Assembly (NCBI GenBank): GCA_045536965.1
Contig: JAZSON010000021.1
Location: forward strand, 62,001 to 126,000
DNA from: UBA5448 sp045536965
GTDB taxonomy: Bacteria > Bacillota > Clostridia > Oscillospirales > SIG627
Direction: 5' to 3'
Length of the DNA: 64,000 nt
Below the pieces are notes generated by a model. That model made no database searches, was not told the DNA's origin, and saw only the letters and a list, made by a program, of their open reading frames with translations. Below are positions 18,744 through 27,286 of the stretch, one piece after another. Made by a program: the position numbers and the translations under genes. Position 1 is the first letter of the stretch. Every line of letters begins with the position of its first letter.

Positions 18744-19820
18744 TTATGCGTTGTCAAGTCCGAGGCCTCTGAGATCTGCCATGATACCGTTTTTCTCGGC
18801 ATTGTACATTTTCCAAATGACGCGGAGACTTTGGAGGGCTTTTCTGCCGCTCGTTAAGGGTTCTTTACCTTCACGGATACATTCAATAAAGTGCTTGGTC
18901 TCAAACTGCGTTTCCTTGGAAAGGGCTGTTTCGCGTTTCCATACAACGCTGTAACCGTCGTTCTTTTCAATTTCTCCGGGTACATGAGCAACGGTGCGGT
19001 TATAAACGCGGATCTCGCCTTCTCTGTGCAAATATTCGATCATACCGCCCTCGGTTTGAATCTGGAAATCACAGCCGAGACGGGTACCTCTTGCGCCCCA
19101 GGTTGCGCCGTGATAAGCGATGGCACCGTTTTCAAACTTCATAATCACAGAGCTGGTACCCTCGCGGAGCATCCAAGGAGTTCCAACGTTGGTACCCAAA
19201 TGAGCACCCTCGATGGGATTGCCGAGGAACCAAAGAAGAATATCAATATAATGGCAACCGTGGCTGAAAAGCTGACCGCCGCCGAGACGGCTTGTGATCT
19301 GCCATACCTTGCCCTTATCCCCTTCTTCTTGCAGATAGTTATATCCAAAGCCTGTCAGCTGCTCTGTCCATATGGACATCTGCATGACCTTGCCGAATTC
19401 ACCCGAATCAATCATTTCCTTGAGCTTGACAATGCCGCGCCAAAAACGGACGGGATATGCACACATCAAAGTAACATTCTCCTGCTCGCAGGTCTCGATA
19501 AGTTTGATACATTCCTCTTCACTGTTACAAAGAGGCTTTTCCATCATGATGTGCTTATGATGCAATGCAAAAAACATGCCGCATTCAAAGTGCAGATCAT
19601 GCGGAAGGGCAATCAAAACGCCGTCAATGTCGTTGACCATATCTCTGTAATCGGTATAGATTTTGGGATATGTGCCAAGCGCCTCCGAAACAGCCTCTGC
19701 CTGCGAAGGTACGATATCACAGACAGCAACAATATCAATGCCATCCATTTCGTTGATGCCTTTTACATGGGCACCCATCATGCCGCCACAACCGACCAAA
19801 CCCATTTTAAATGTTTCCAT
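18744..19820 (-). CDS. Gfo/Idh/MocA-family NAD(P)-dependent oxidoreductase
   Basis: 358 residues from the ATG preceded by ACGGAGG; the frame is open 18 codons further without a ribosome site. The N-terminal Rossmann domain has GLVGCGGMMGAH and a VAVCDIV strand, followed by the family's EKPLC motif (HIMMEKPLCNSEEE). The C-terminal alpha/beta domain has GGGQLFSHGCHYIDILLW, which carries the His/Asp pair used by sugar-oxidising members. The family acts on sugars, inositols or biliverdin; the substrate here cannot be assigned. It is monocistronic, with a small palindrome upstream that could be an operator. Confidence 0.9.
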   Translation of the reverse strand: METFKMGLVGCGGMMGAHVKGINEMDGIDIVAVCDIVPSQAEAVSEALGTYPKIYTDYRDMVNDIDGVLIALPHDLHFECGMFFALHHKHIMMEKPLCNSEEECIKLIETCEQENVTLMCAYPVRFWRGIVKLKEMIDSGEFGKVMQMSIWTEQLTGFGYNYLQEEGDKGKVWQITSRLGGGQLFSHGCHYIDILLWFLGNPIEGAHLGTNVGTPWMLREGTSSVIMKFENGAIAYHGATWGARGTRLGCDFQIQTEGGMIEYLHREGEIRVYNRTVAHVPGEIEKNDGYSVVWKRETALSKETQFETKHFIECIREGKEPLTSGRKALQSLRVIWKMYNAEKNGIMADLRGLGLDNA

Positions 19821-19879
19821 ACTAACCTCCGTAATACTTTTATGCATTCCCTTGCGGGACAGCTTGTACCTCAATAATA

Positions 19880-19897
19880 AACCAAAATGAATTGGTT
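19880..19897 (-). promoter_or_regulatory. palindrome upstream of the oxidoreductase gene, possible operator
   Basis: AACCAA and TTGGTT flank a 6-base centre. On the minus strand the palindrome lies immediately upstream of a TATTAT that could be a -10 box. Sugar oxidoreductase genes are often controlled by local repressors, but no regulator gene is adjacent. Confidence 0.3.
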
Positions 19898-19941
19898 GTA
19901 TTTAGACAAAACGATACTAAGTTTGCACAATATGGTTAAAT

Positions 19942-21303
19942 TTAGTTTCTCAATGAATGAATCGGTGCGGGGATACGTCCGCCACGGGATGTAAATTTCT
20001 CACAAGAAAAACCATTGACCGCCATGACGGGACCATAGCCGAGCAAACCGCCAAATTCAACCGAATCTCCGACCTTTTTACCAACAGCGGGGATAAGACG
20101 AACGGCAGTGGTTTTGGAGTTTATCATACCGATGGCCGCTTCGTCCGCAATGATGCCTGCCAAAGTCGATACGGGTGTATCACCCGGAATGACGATCATA
20201 TCAAGACCAACAGAGCAAACACAGGTCATGGCTTCCAATTTTTCAAGGGTAAGCGCACCGCAGTTAACGGCTTCGATCATCCCTTGATCCTCGGATACGG
20301 GGATAAACGCACCCGACAGACCGCCTACATGCGATGATGCCATGGCGCCGCCTTTTTTGACAGCGTCGTTAAGCATAGCCAGCGCCGCCGTTGTTCCGGG
20401 TGCACCGCAACGTTCAAGACCCATTTCCTCCAAAATACGCGCCACAGAGTCACCGACAGCAGGGGTAGGCGCCAAAGACAGATCCACGATACCAAAGGGT
20501 ATATTTAAGCGTCGGGATGCTTCGGTTGCGACAAGCTGACCCATGCGTGTCACTTTAAAGGCGGTTTTCTTGATCACATCGGCCAAACCCGAAAGGTCGG
20601 CTTCACGACATTTTTCTATCGCCGCTCTAACAACACCCGGCCCTGAAACACCGACATTAATAACACATTCAGGTTCACCAACGCCATGAAAGGCGCCCGC
20701 CATAAACGGATTATCTTCGGGAACATTGGCAAACACAACAAATTTTGCACAGCCGATACTATCGCGATCTGCCGTCATTTGCGCAAGATCATGGATAATT
20801 CTGCCGCATTTGTTGACAGCGTCCATATTGATGCCCGCGCGGGATGTACCCACGTTTACCGAGGAGCAAATATTACTCGTAACAGTCAAGGCTTCCGGAA
20901 TGGCATCCAAAAGAGCGGCATCTCCCACGGTGATTCCCTTATGTACAAGAGCGGAAAAACCACCGATGAAATTCACCCCCGTCACATCCGCCGCCCTTTG
21001 CATGGCGCGGGCGATGGTGACATATCCATCCGAATTGATCGCTCCTCCAACCAAAGAAACGGGGGTCACGGATACACGCTTATGAATAATGGGAATACCA
21101 TATTCTTTCTCGATTTGTTCACCTGTTTTGACAAGATTTTCAGCGCGGGTCGTAATCTTATCGTATATACGCTCGCCAATGACCTTTGCATCGGTCCCCC
21201 CTGCCGCATCCAGCAGAGAAATACCCATCGTGATGGTACGGACATCCAGACAGTCCTGGCGAATCATTTGTATAGTTTCTAAAATATCCGATGTATTCAA
21301 CAT
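19942..21303 (-). CDS. PFL-family protein, UPF0210 (DUF711)
   Basis: 453 residues, length and sequence typical of UPF0210: it starts MLNTSDILETIQMI, then has VRTITMGISLLD, SVTPVSLVGGAI and GVSGPGVVRAAIEK. The C-terminal Ala/Gly-rich half includes SVGLDMIVIPGDTP. AAGGAGC precedes the ATG. It lies 11 bases downstream of the ACT-domain gene, the conserved two-gene arrangement of UPF0237 and UPF0210 in Firmicutes and archaea. The fold is related to glycyl-radical enzymes, but no glycyl-radical motif is visible and the reaction is unknown. Confidence 0.92.
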   Translation of the reverse strand: MLNTSDILETIQMIRQDCLDVRTITMGISLLDAAGGTDAKVIGERIYDKITTRAENLVKTGEQIEKEYGIPIIHKRVSVTPVSLVGGAINSDGYVTIARAMQRAADVTGVNFIGGFSALVHKGITVGDAALLDAIPEALTVTSNICSSVNVGTSRAGINMDAVNKCGRIIHDLAQMTADRDSIGCAKFVVFANVPEDNPFMAGAFHGVGEPECVINVGVSGPGVVRAAIEKCREADLSGLADVIKKTAFKVTRMGQLVATEASRRLNIPFGIVDLSLAPTPAVGDSVARILEEMGLERCGAPGTTAALAMLNDAVKKGGAMASSHVGGLSGAFIPVSEDQGMIEAVNCGALTLEKLEAMTCVCSVGLDMIVIPGDTPVSTLAGIIADEAAIGMINSKTTAVRLIPAVGKKVGDSVEFGGLLGYGPVMAVNGFSCEKFTSRGGRIPAPIHSLRN

Positions 21304-21314
21304 AGAAAAGCTCC

Positions 21315-21584
21315 TTAAATTCTGTGCATAGAATTGAAAATGTCCTCATGCATGGTATCGATGCGCAAATTGTTTTTTATGCCCATCTCACGCATAAGAT
21401 CCACAAAATCGCCAAAGGGAATATTGAGACCATCAACATTCACCAGCATCATCATGGCAAAATAGTCTCCCAAAACACTTTGTGCGATGTCAAGGATGTT
21501 GGCACCTTTGCTGGCACAAACCTCACTGACTTTGGCAATGATGCCAACACAATCTTTTCCCGTAACGGTTACAACGGCTTTCAT
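21315..21584 (-). CDS. ACT-domain protein, UPF0237
   Basis: 89 residues forming a single ACT domain, MKAVVTVTGKDCVGIIAKVS, with the regulatory-ligand loop KGANILDIAQ. UPF0237 members are GcvR-like small-molecule sensors. AAAGG lies upstream of the ATG. It is co-transcribed with the UPF0210 gene and probably regulates it (inference from the conserved pairing). Confidence 0.92.
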   Translation of the reverse strand: MKAVVTVTGKDCVGIIAKVSEVCASKGANILDIAQSVLGDYFAMMMLVNVDGLNIPFGDFVDLMREMGIKNNLRIDTMHEDIFNSMHRI

Positions 21585-21611
21585 AACTTTTCAACCTTTC
21601 AAATTTTTAGT

Positions 21612-24600
21612 TTATTCATGCTTTTTATGCAAATAAATAAGGATTCCGAAACCAAGCGCAAGAAGTACAATGCCAACGAGGGGCAGGAGAGCCGCTTCGG
21701 AAAAGAGCCAAAAACCATCACTTTGTGTGTGGACAAGATGGCTGTGTCCGAAGTATTCTTTTCCGCTTTCATCTTTTGCGTACATGCAAAAGAGATATTC
21801 TTTATCCGCAGCAAGCTTTGCGACCTTTGTTTCAATATAGGGACTGTCGCTCTTTACTTCCAAAACCGTCCATTCGGTCCGGCCGTTTTCTTTGTATGCA
21901 ACACCAAAGGAAGTGGCGGATGCACCCAAAAAGGTGGAGATCCCCGCGATTTTGACAGATTTGTCCTCTTCAAGTAAATCCACGATGCTTAAATAGGGAA
22001 GTTCGGGACGGATACCGTAACTGTCAAACAAAAGATAATAAGTGCCGATTTTGGGTGCGCAGAAGGTGAGGGTATCACAAGAGGTATCCAGATCGGGAAG
22101 ATATAAATATCCCGTTTCGCCGTTTTCATTATAAGCGCACACCACACCGACCGAGGCACGTGCAAAAGCAGAAACACACGAATCCAGCAAGTCAATCTTT
22201 ACCGTAATCAACACGCAATTTTTCAATGTTGTTTCATCATACCCCAATGTCAAATTACTGAGGGTATATACCGTACGGGCGGAAAGGCGAATGGTTTCTT
22301 TGGCAATGGTCACTCGATCGGCTTTATCGGCAAGCCAACCGCACATGGCATCATATCCATCCGACGAGCGATTGACGGTTTCGAGGGTAAGAGTGTGCTT
22401 TAAAGCCACATCTTCGTCGATACCCGTGGGAAGCTGATCGGTATAAACCAATGAAAAACCGTCGGGCATGGTGACAATTTCATTTTCAAAAGAATCTTCA
22501 TACAAGGCGGTCACGAGGGCATTTTCAAACAAACAGATCCGCGTATCGGGAGAAGCCGCGTCTTCAAACACCACACCATTCTCCGAGATCCAGCCGAGAA
22601 ACCGTTTATTTGCATCAGTATTGGCGTGAATGGAAATCCATACGCCAAGAGCGGCATTTTCACTGTCGGAAAAACCACCCTCAACCTTCAAATTCAGGGT
22701 AGGTTTGTAAAAAGACAGGATCCGGCCATCCAATGAAACGACCAAATCAAACAAACGAGCAAAATCACGCGATTCAATATATTCGCAGTCGTTTATACGG
22801 CAAAACGGATAGGACAAAACCTCTCTTGTGCCGCCGACGGAAATTTCACATGCATTGATCAAAAGTTGGATGGAAACATCCCCCGCTTCAATCAAAACAA
22901 GGTCATTATACTGATAATAGGTGTTAATCTCCAAAATCTCCAAAAGGGTGGAAAGCGGCAGAAGATATACGCCGCCCGCGCTTTCAATCACGGGGGGTGT
23001 GTTGTTCAGGATCTTTTGGGGCAAGATCCATTTATTTTCGGTGATATCGACCGAAAAAGCGGCGGCAGGAAACGAATATGCTTCGGTAAGTGCCGACACA
23101 TTGACCTCTTGGTCAGGCATAACGAAAGTGGCTGTTTGCGAAAATGGATTTGAAAAGATAAAGTCTTCGCTTGATGCGGTCCAACGAACAAACCGGTGAT
23201 TCTCGGGAAGTGTCGCCGTTAGAGTGACATGCGTACCCTCGGCTGCTTGGCTGCGATCTGCTTTGCCGCCACTAACCAAAACACTGTATGTCGGCTTTTT
23301 ATCGACAATGGCTTTGATGCGGGTAATAGACTGTTTTTCTTTAACAATCGTTGTAAAGGCATCCGAATAGGTTTTTTCCGATTTTGTGACAGAGCCCGAA
23401 GGAGAAACGTAGGAGACCTCCCAACCCTTGAATATCTCGTCACTTTCCACCGTTGCCATCAAAGTGATCTTTTCTCCCTTGTCGGCAAACGCTTTGTCAG
23501 CGATACCGCCGCTGATGGTGACGGTGCGGGGAGACTCGACAAATTTTGCTTCCAGTTTAACGTCTTTATCGATCATGGTAAAGGTGGTAACAGCATGCTT
23601 TTTATTGTCCAGTTTCAGTTTCTTGCCCGCGCTGTCTTCGCCCGAAATAATTTTCCATTCAAAAAAGACCATATTTTCGGGTGGTTGGGCCGTAATGGTG
23701 ATAACGGTACCCGCAATGGCGCGTTCTCGGGAACTTTTTCCGCCCACCACATCGATCAACAGACCCTCATCCTCAAACTGCGCAACAATAACCACGTTCC
23801 CCGCAGGCATGACAAACCGAGTGCTTAGAGAGGCAGGATCTTCGAATTTGACCTCGGTGGGACCTTCGTATATCCAACCAACGAACTTCTTTCCGATAAA
23901 GGTAGAAGCGTTGATTTCGACCGTTTCGCCTGCGTTACATGCCAAAGCATCCGACTCTCCGCCTCGGATATCAACGGTATATATGGTTAGGGTCTCTCCA
24001 CCGCTGCTTTGCAAAATCGGGTAGACGCAAACATCGTAATTCGGCATGGTGACGGTGGTTTGCTTATTTTTGGCATCGGTAAAAGTAACAGGCGTTTCGG
24101 GGGAATCAAACCAACGCTCAAACGTTTGTCCTTTTTGCGGGGTGACCTGTAACGAAACCGATTCACCGTAGGCTGCAAACCAGTGGGAAGATGTCGCACC
24201 CTCGGCGATCAAAGCATACACCTCGGTGGTTTTGGATGCATTCCAACGCATGGCGCGTTTGATCGAGGTGACGGCTTTATCATTGACATAGAGTTTACCT
24301 TTGCCGAGACTGACAGCCGCGCCATCATCGTTATTGATTCCAATACCACCGCCGCCGAGAGCGATATATCCGTTTTTCAATTTTGATGTGTTCAGTTTGA
24401 CGGTAGCACTTTCATCCTCTCCGCTCACCGCGATACCTGCGCCGCCAAATCGATAGACACCTGCCGAAAACTTTGCATTTTCATCTGCGGGAATCAGTTC
24501 AATGGAAGATTTGTCCATCATGAGAATACCACTGGAAAGGGCACCGCCACGCAATCTGCAATCACCCGCAAAGGTCAATTGAACCGATTTTTGGGGTGAA

Positions 24601-24932
24601 ATTTCCATAACGGGATTGCCGCGGGAATAATCGCTTCCGCTTGGTTGTACGGCGATCAGATCTCGCATTTCGATTTTGGCTTGGTTGGAAACATATATTT
24701 TCAATTCAAACTCGGTATTGGGCGCGCCGACCAAAATATAGTTGCCACCCGTCAGAGTAAGCGATTTTGAAGAGTGACGATAGTTGTAGCCGCTTCCTTT
24801 GGTATCGGCTGTCAAAGAGGAAATTTGAATGGTCACGGGAGAAGAATCGGTTGCAAAAACAGGCAGCCAAAAAGTCGATATGAATGAAAAGAGGAGCAAA
24901 AAGGATATGGCAATTTTTCCCGCTTTTTTCAT
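21612..24932 (-). CDS. large membrane-anchored surface protein with InlB-like repeats
   Basis: 1106 residues from the ATG preceded by GGAGGG. Signal peptide MKKAGKIAISFLLLFSFIST with cleavage near VFAT. Residues 30-220 are Gly/Ser-rich with short beta units (GGGGIGINNDDG), reminiscent of a beta-helix or carbohydrate-binding domain. From about 235 to 610 there are at least four divergent InlB B-type repeats: Gly-Gly, about 15 residues, V-x-I-x-A, F-x-G/R-W, then F-x-MP. A copper-amine-oxidase-N-like segment (about 625-740: LLPLSTLLEILEINTYYQY, ESRDFARLFDL) is followed by another repeat and a beta-rich region. One C-terminal helix (about 1078-1100) with KKHE anchors it; there is no LPXTG. Adhesion or wall contact is inferred. 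It has its own promoter. Confidence 0.8.
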   Translation of the reverse strand: MKKAGKIAISFLLLFSFISTFWLPVFATDSSPVTIQISSLTADTKGSGYNYRHSSKSLTLTGGNYILVGAPNTEFELKIYVSNQAKIEMRDLIAVQPSGSDYSRGNPVMEISPQKSVQLTFAGDCRLRGGALSSGILMMDKSSIELIPADENAKFSAGVYRFGGAGIAVSGEDESATVKLNTSKLKNGYIALGGGGIGINNDDGAAVSLGKGKLYVNDKAVTSIKRAMRWNASKTTEVYALIAEGATSSHWFAAYGESVSLQVTPQKGQTFERWFDSPETPVTFTDAKNKQTTVTMPNYDVCVYPILQSSGGETLTIYTVDIRGGESDALACNAGETVEINASTFIGKKFVGWIYEGPTEVKFEDPASLSTRFVMPAGNVVIVAQFEDEGLLIDVVGGKSSRERAIAGTVITITAQPPENMVFFEWKIISGEDSAGKKLKLDNKKHAVTTFTMIDKDVKLEAKFVESPRTVTISGGIADKAFADKGEKITLMATVESDEIFKGWEVSYVSPSGSVTKSEKTYSDAFTTIVKEKQSITRIKAIVDKKPTYSVLVSGGKADRSQAAEGTHVTLTATLPENHRFVRWTASSEDFIFSNPFSQTATFVMPDQEVNVSALTEAYSFPAAAFSVDITENKWILPQKILNNTPPVIESAGGVYLLPLSTLLEILEINTYYQYNDLVLIEAGDVSIQLLINACEISVGGTREVLSYPFCRINDCEYIESRDFARLFDLVVSLDGRILSFYKPTLNLKVEGGFSDSENAALGVWISIHANTDANKRFLGWISENGVVFEDAASPDTRICLFENALVTALYEDSFENEIVTMPDGFSLVYTDQLPTGIDEDVALKHTLTLETVNRSSDGYDAMCGWLADKADRVTIAKETIRLSARTVYTLSNLTLGYDETTLKNCVLITVKIDLLDSCVSAFARASVGVVCAYNENGETGYLYLPDLDTSCDTLTFCAPKIGTYYLLFDSYGIRPELPYLSIVDLLEEDKSVKIAGISTFLGASATSFGVAYKENGRTEWTVLEVKSDSPYIETKVAKLAADKEYLFCMYAKDESGKEYFGHSHLVHTQSDGFWLFSEAALLPLVGIVLLALGFGILIYLHKKHE

Positions 24933-24975
24933 AATACCCTCCATAGAAAATTAAGTACATAAAAATTCAAAATAT

Positions 24976-25004
24976 AGTATACCCTATTTTCCCTATCTTT
25001 TCAA
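24976..25004 (-). promoter_or_regulatory. promoter for the InlB-repeat surface protein
   Basis: On the minus strand TTGAAA, a 17-base spacer and TATACT lie about 45 bases upstream of the start. Confidence 0.75.
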
Positions 25005-25063
25005 GGGGAAATTCCCAGTATTGCCACAAAGTATAAAATATCACAAAAAATACCCACCAAACC

Positions 25064-25092
25064 TTGCAAATCATAAGAAAATGTAATATAAT
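25064..25092 (+). promoter_or_regulatory. promoter for the recJ operon
   Basis: TTGCAA, 17-base spacer and TATAAT, 33 bases upstream of the recJ ATG. Confidence 0.75.
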
Positions 25093-25125
25093 ATACATTA
25101 AAAATATTATAAGTTGAAGAGTAAG

Positions 25126-27276
25126 ATGAAAAAACAATGGATCTTAAAAACGGCGGATGAAGAAAATGTGCGCTCCCTTTCAGCCTCTCTTTCGGTCTCT
25201 CCCGCCTTTGCAAGAGTCCTCATCTCCCGTGGACTCAATACACCCGAATCGGCAAAAAACTTTTTGGACAACAGCGGCGATGTGTTTCTTTCACCGTTTT
25301 TATTGAATGATATGGACATTGCTGTCGATATCATTTTCAAGTCCCTCGCAAAAGGTGAAAAAATTCTGGTTTTCGGTGATTATGATGTGGACGGCGTGAC
25401 CGCCACATCGGTTCTCTATTCCTATTTGACATCCCTCGGTGGGGAAATCTCTTATTATATCCCCAGCCGACACAAAGAGGGTTATGGGCTTTCTCTTTCG
25501 GCGGCAGAGACATTTGTTAAAGACGGCACAGCCCTTTTAATCACAACCGATACAGGCGTGACCGCCCACAAGGAAACGGCTTATTTGAAAGAAAACGGTG
25601 TTTCGGTGATTGTGACCGACCATCACACCTGCGTAGATATTCTCCCCCCTGCCGATGCCGTTGTCAATCCCATGCGACCCGACAACGTCTATCCTTTCAA
25701 AGGGCTGGCGGGTGTGGGTGTTGCTTTTAAACTCATGACAGCGCTGGAAATGAAAAGAACGGGCCAATCGGTTACACAAGCGAGCAAGACATTACTCCAA
25801 AAGTACGGTGATCTGATTGCCATTGGCACCGTTGGCGACGTGATGCCCTTGACAAATGAAAACCGCGCCATTGTCACCCATGGTCTTGCAAGGCTTGAAA
25901 ACACGGAAAACATCGGCTTAAAGGCCCTTCTTGATGTCATAGCCGAAGAATCCAGCGGGGCATCCCAGCGCAAAATCAATGCAGGATATATCAGTTATGT
26001 TTTAGCCCCCCGCCTCAACGCTGTTGGCAGAATCGCCGACGCCTCGATGGCGGTAAATCTTTTAACCACCGAAAGCAGCCTTAACGCCATGAGCATCGCA
26101 GGTAAGCTTTGCGACATTAACTTCACACGAAAAAATCTTGAAAACCAAATATACGAGGAAGCCATTCAATACATTGAGCAGGAAATCGATCTGGAAACAA
26201 CCCAATTCCTTGTGCTTGCAAACGATCATTGGCACCATGGTATTATCGGAATAGTCGCATCAAGGATTGCCGAAAAATACCACCGTTCTTGTATTTTAAT
26301 TTCTTTTCGTAACGAAGCCGACGGCTCGGTTACAGACATTGGCAAAGGCTCGGGTCGCAGTGTTGGGAATTTGAATCTTGTCGAAGCTCTCTCCGCCGCT
26401 TCCGACATTCTCATTAAATACGGCGGTCACAAATCTGCTGCGGGACTTTCTCTTTCACGTGATCGCTTATCTACCCTCACCGAACACTTAAATCAATTTG
26501 CATCGGGTGTATCGCAGGAGGAAACAGTCGGGTTGTCGGTGGACACCTATTTGCTCCCCCACGAGATCACCACCGATCTTGCCAAAGAGATCGCGGCATT
26601 ACAGCCATACGGCACAGAAAACCCGCCCCCGCTCTTTCTTTTGAGAGATTATACCCTCACTTCGGTTACCCCCCTCTCGGGCGGTAAACACACAAGACTT
26701 CATTTGGCACTCCCCAACGGCGGTAACATTCCTCTGCTTTGTTTTGGATTGGCTACCGCAGAGTGTCTCTTTTGCGCCGGGGATCGGCTGGATGTGGTCG
26801 CAACTTGCGAACTCAATTTATTCCAAAATCGCCAATCGGTTCAATTGACACTGACCGACATGCGGATTTCGGAAGATTTCTGCGCCGACCAAGAAACCGA
26901 TTTTTCGGCAGCGGACAGTATTTTGAAAACCGAAACGCACAATCCACCACTCGAGGATGTCCCCCTCGATCACGAGCTACCGTCCATCTATATGTATATC
27001 AAAGAGGCGGTATCTACAACCGGCGCCGAAACCCGCCTATCCATCAGCGCAGCATCGGCCGACATTACCAGACAATACGGATTTTCATGCAGTCGCTTAA
27101 AATTGTTGCTTGCACTCAACATTTTCAGGGAATGTTCTCTTCTCACTTTAAACTGTTCCTCCTGCGATCAGCCCGTTTCCATTCGGTTGCTTCCACGCAA
27201 AGAACAAAAAGTCCCCCTTGCAAGCTCCCGTCTGTATGTAAGATTGCGCCATTATTACAAATCTCAAACAAAATGA
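25126..27276 (+). CDS. recJ: single-stranded-DNA-specific 5'-3' exonuclease RecJ
   Basis: Recombination and repair nuclease of the DHH phosphoesterase superfamily; 716 residues from the ATG (an in-frame TTG 4 codons earlier is less likely). DHH-domain motifs: FGDYDVDGVTATSVL, TDTGVTAH and VTDHHTC, holding the Mn-binding Asp/His residues. The DHHA1 domain has HWHHGIIGIVASRIAEKYHR and YGGHKSAAGLSL. An OB-fold region follows, then a C-terminal extension ending in a helical segment, as in firmicute RecJ. It is the first gene of an operon continuing into relA, dtd, hemZ, a nucleoside kinase, spoVB and mazG with tiny gaps or overlaps. Confidence 0.96.
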   Translation: MKKQWILKTADEENVRSLSASLSVSPAFARVLISRGLNTPESAKNFLDNSGDVFLSPFLLNDMDIAVDIIFKSLAKGEKILVFGDYDVDGVTATSVLYSYLTSLGGEISYYIPSRHKEGYGLSLSAAETFVKDGTALLITTDTGVTAHKETAYLKENGVSVIVTDHHTCVDILPPADAVVNPMRPDNVYPFKGLAGVGVAFKLMTALEMKRTGQSVTQASKTLLQKYGDLIAIGTVGDVMPLTNENRAIVTHGLARLENTENIGLKALLDVIAEESSGASQRKINAGYISYVLAPRLNAVGRIADASMAVNLLTTESSLNAMSIAGKLCDINFTRKNLENQIYEEAIQYIEQEIDLETTQFLVLANDHWHHGIIGIVASRIAEKYHRSCILISFRNEADGSVTDIGKGSGRSVGNLNLVEALSAASDILIKYGGHKSAAGLSLSRDRLSTLTEHLNQFASGVSQEETVGLSVDTYLLPHEITTDLAKEIAALQPYGTENPPPLFLLRDYTLTSVTPLSGGKHTRLHLALPNGGNIPLLCFGLATAECLFCAGDRLDVVATCELNLFQNRQSVQLTLTDMRISEDFCADQETDFSAADSILKTETHNPPLEDVPLDHELPSIYMYIKEAVSTTGAETRLSISAASADITRQYGFSCSRLKLLLALNIFRECSLLTLNCSSCDQPVSIRLLPRKEQKVPLASSRLYVRLRHYYKSQTK

Positions 27277-27286
27277 GGTGACCTGC

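Noticed and set aside
18891..19877. 328-codon open frame on the plus strand
   Set aside because: It lies fully antisense to the Gfo/Idh/MocA gene, whose NAD-binding and EKP motifs and ribosome site are clear. The plus-strand translation resembles no family.
23229..24024. Two overlapping plus-strand frames of about 199 codons inside the InlB-repeat gene
   Set aside because: They are antisense to a gene with signal peptide, repeats and anchor, and the products are low-complexity without motifs.
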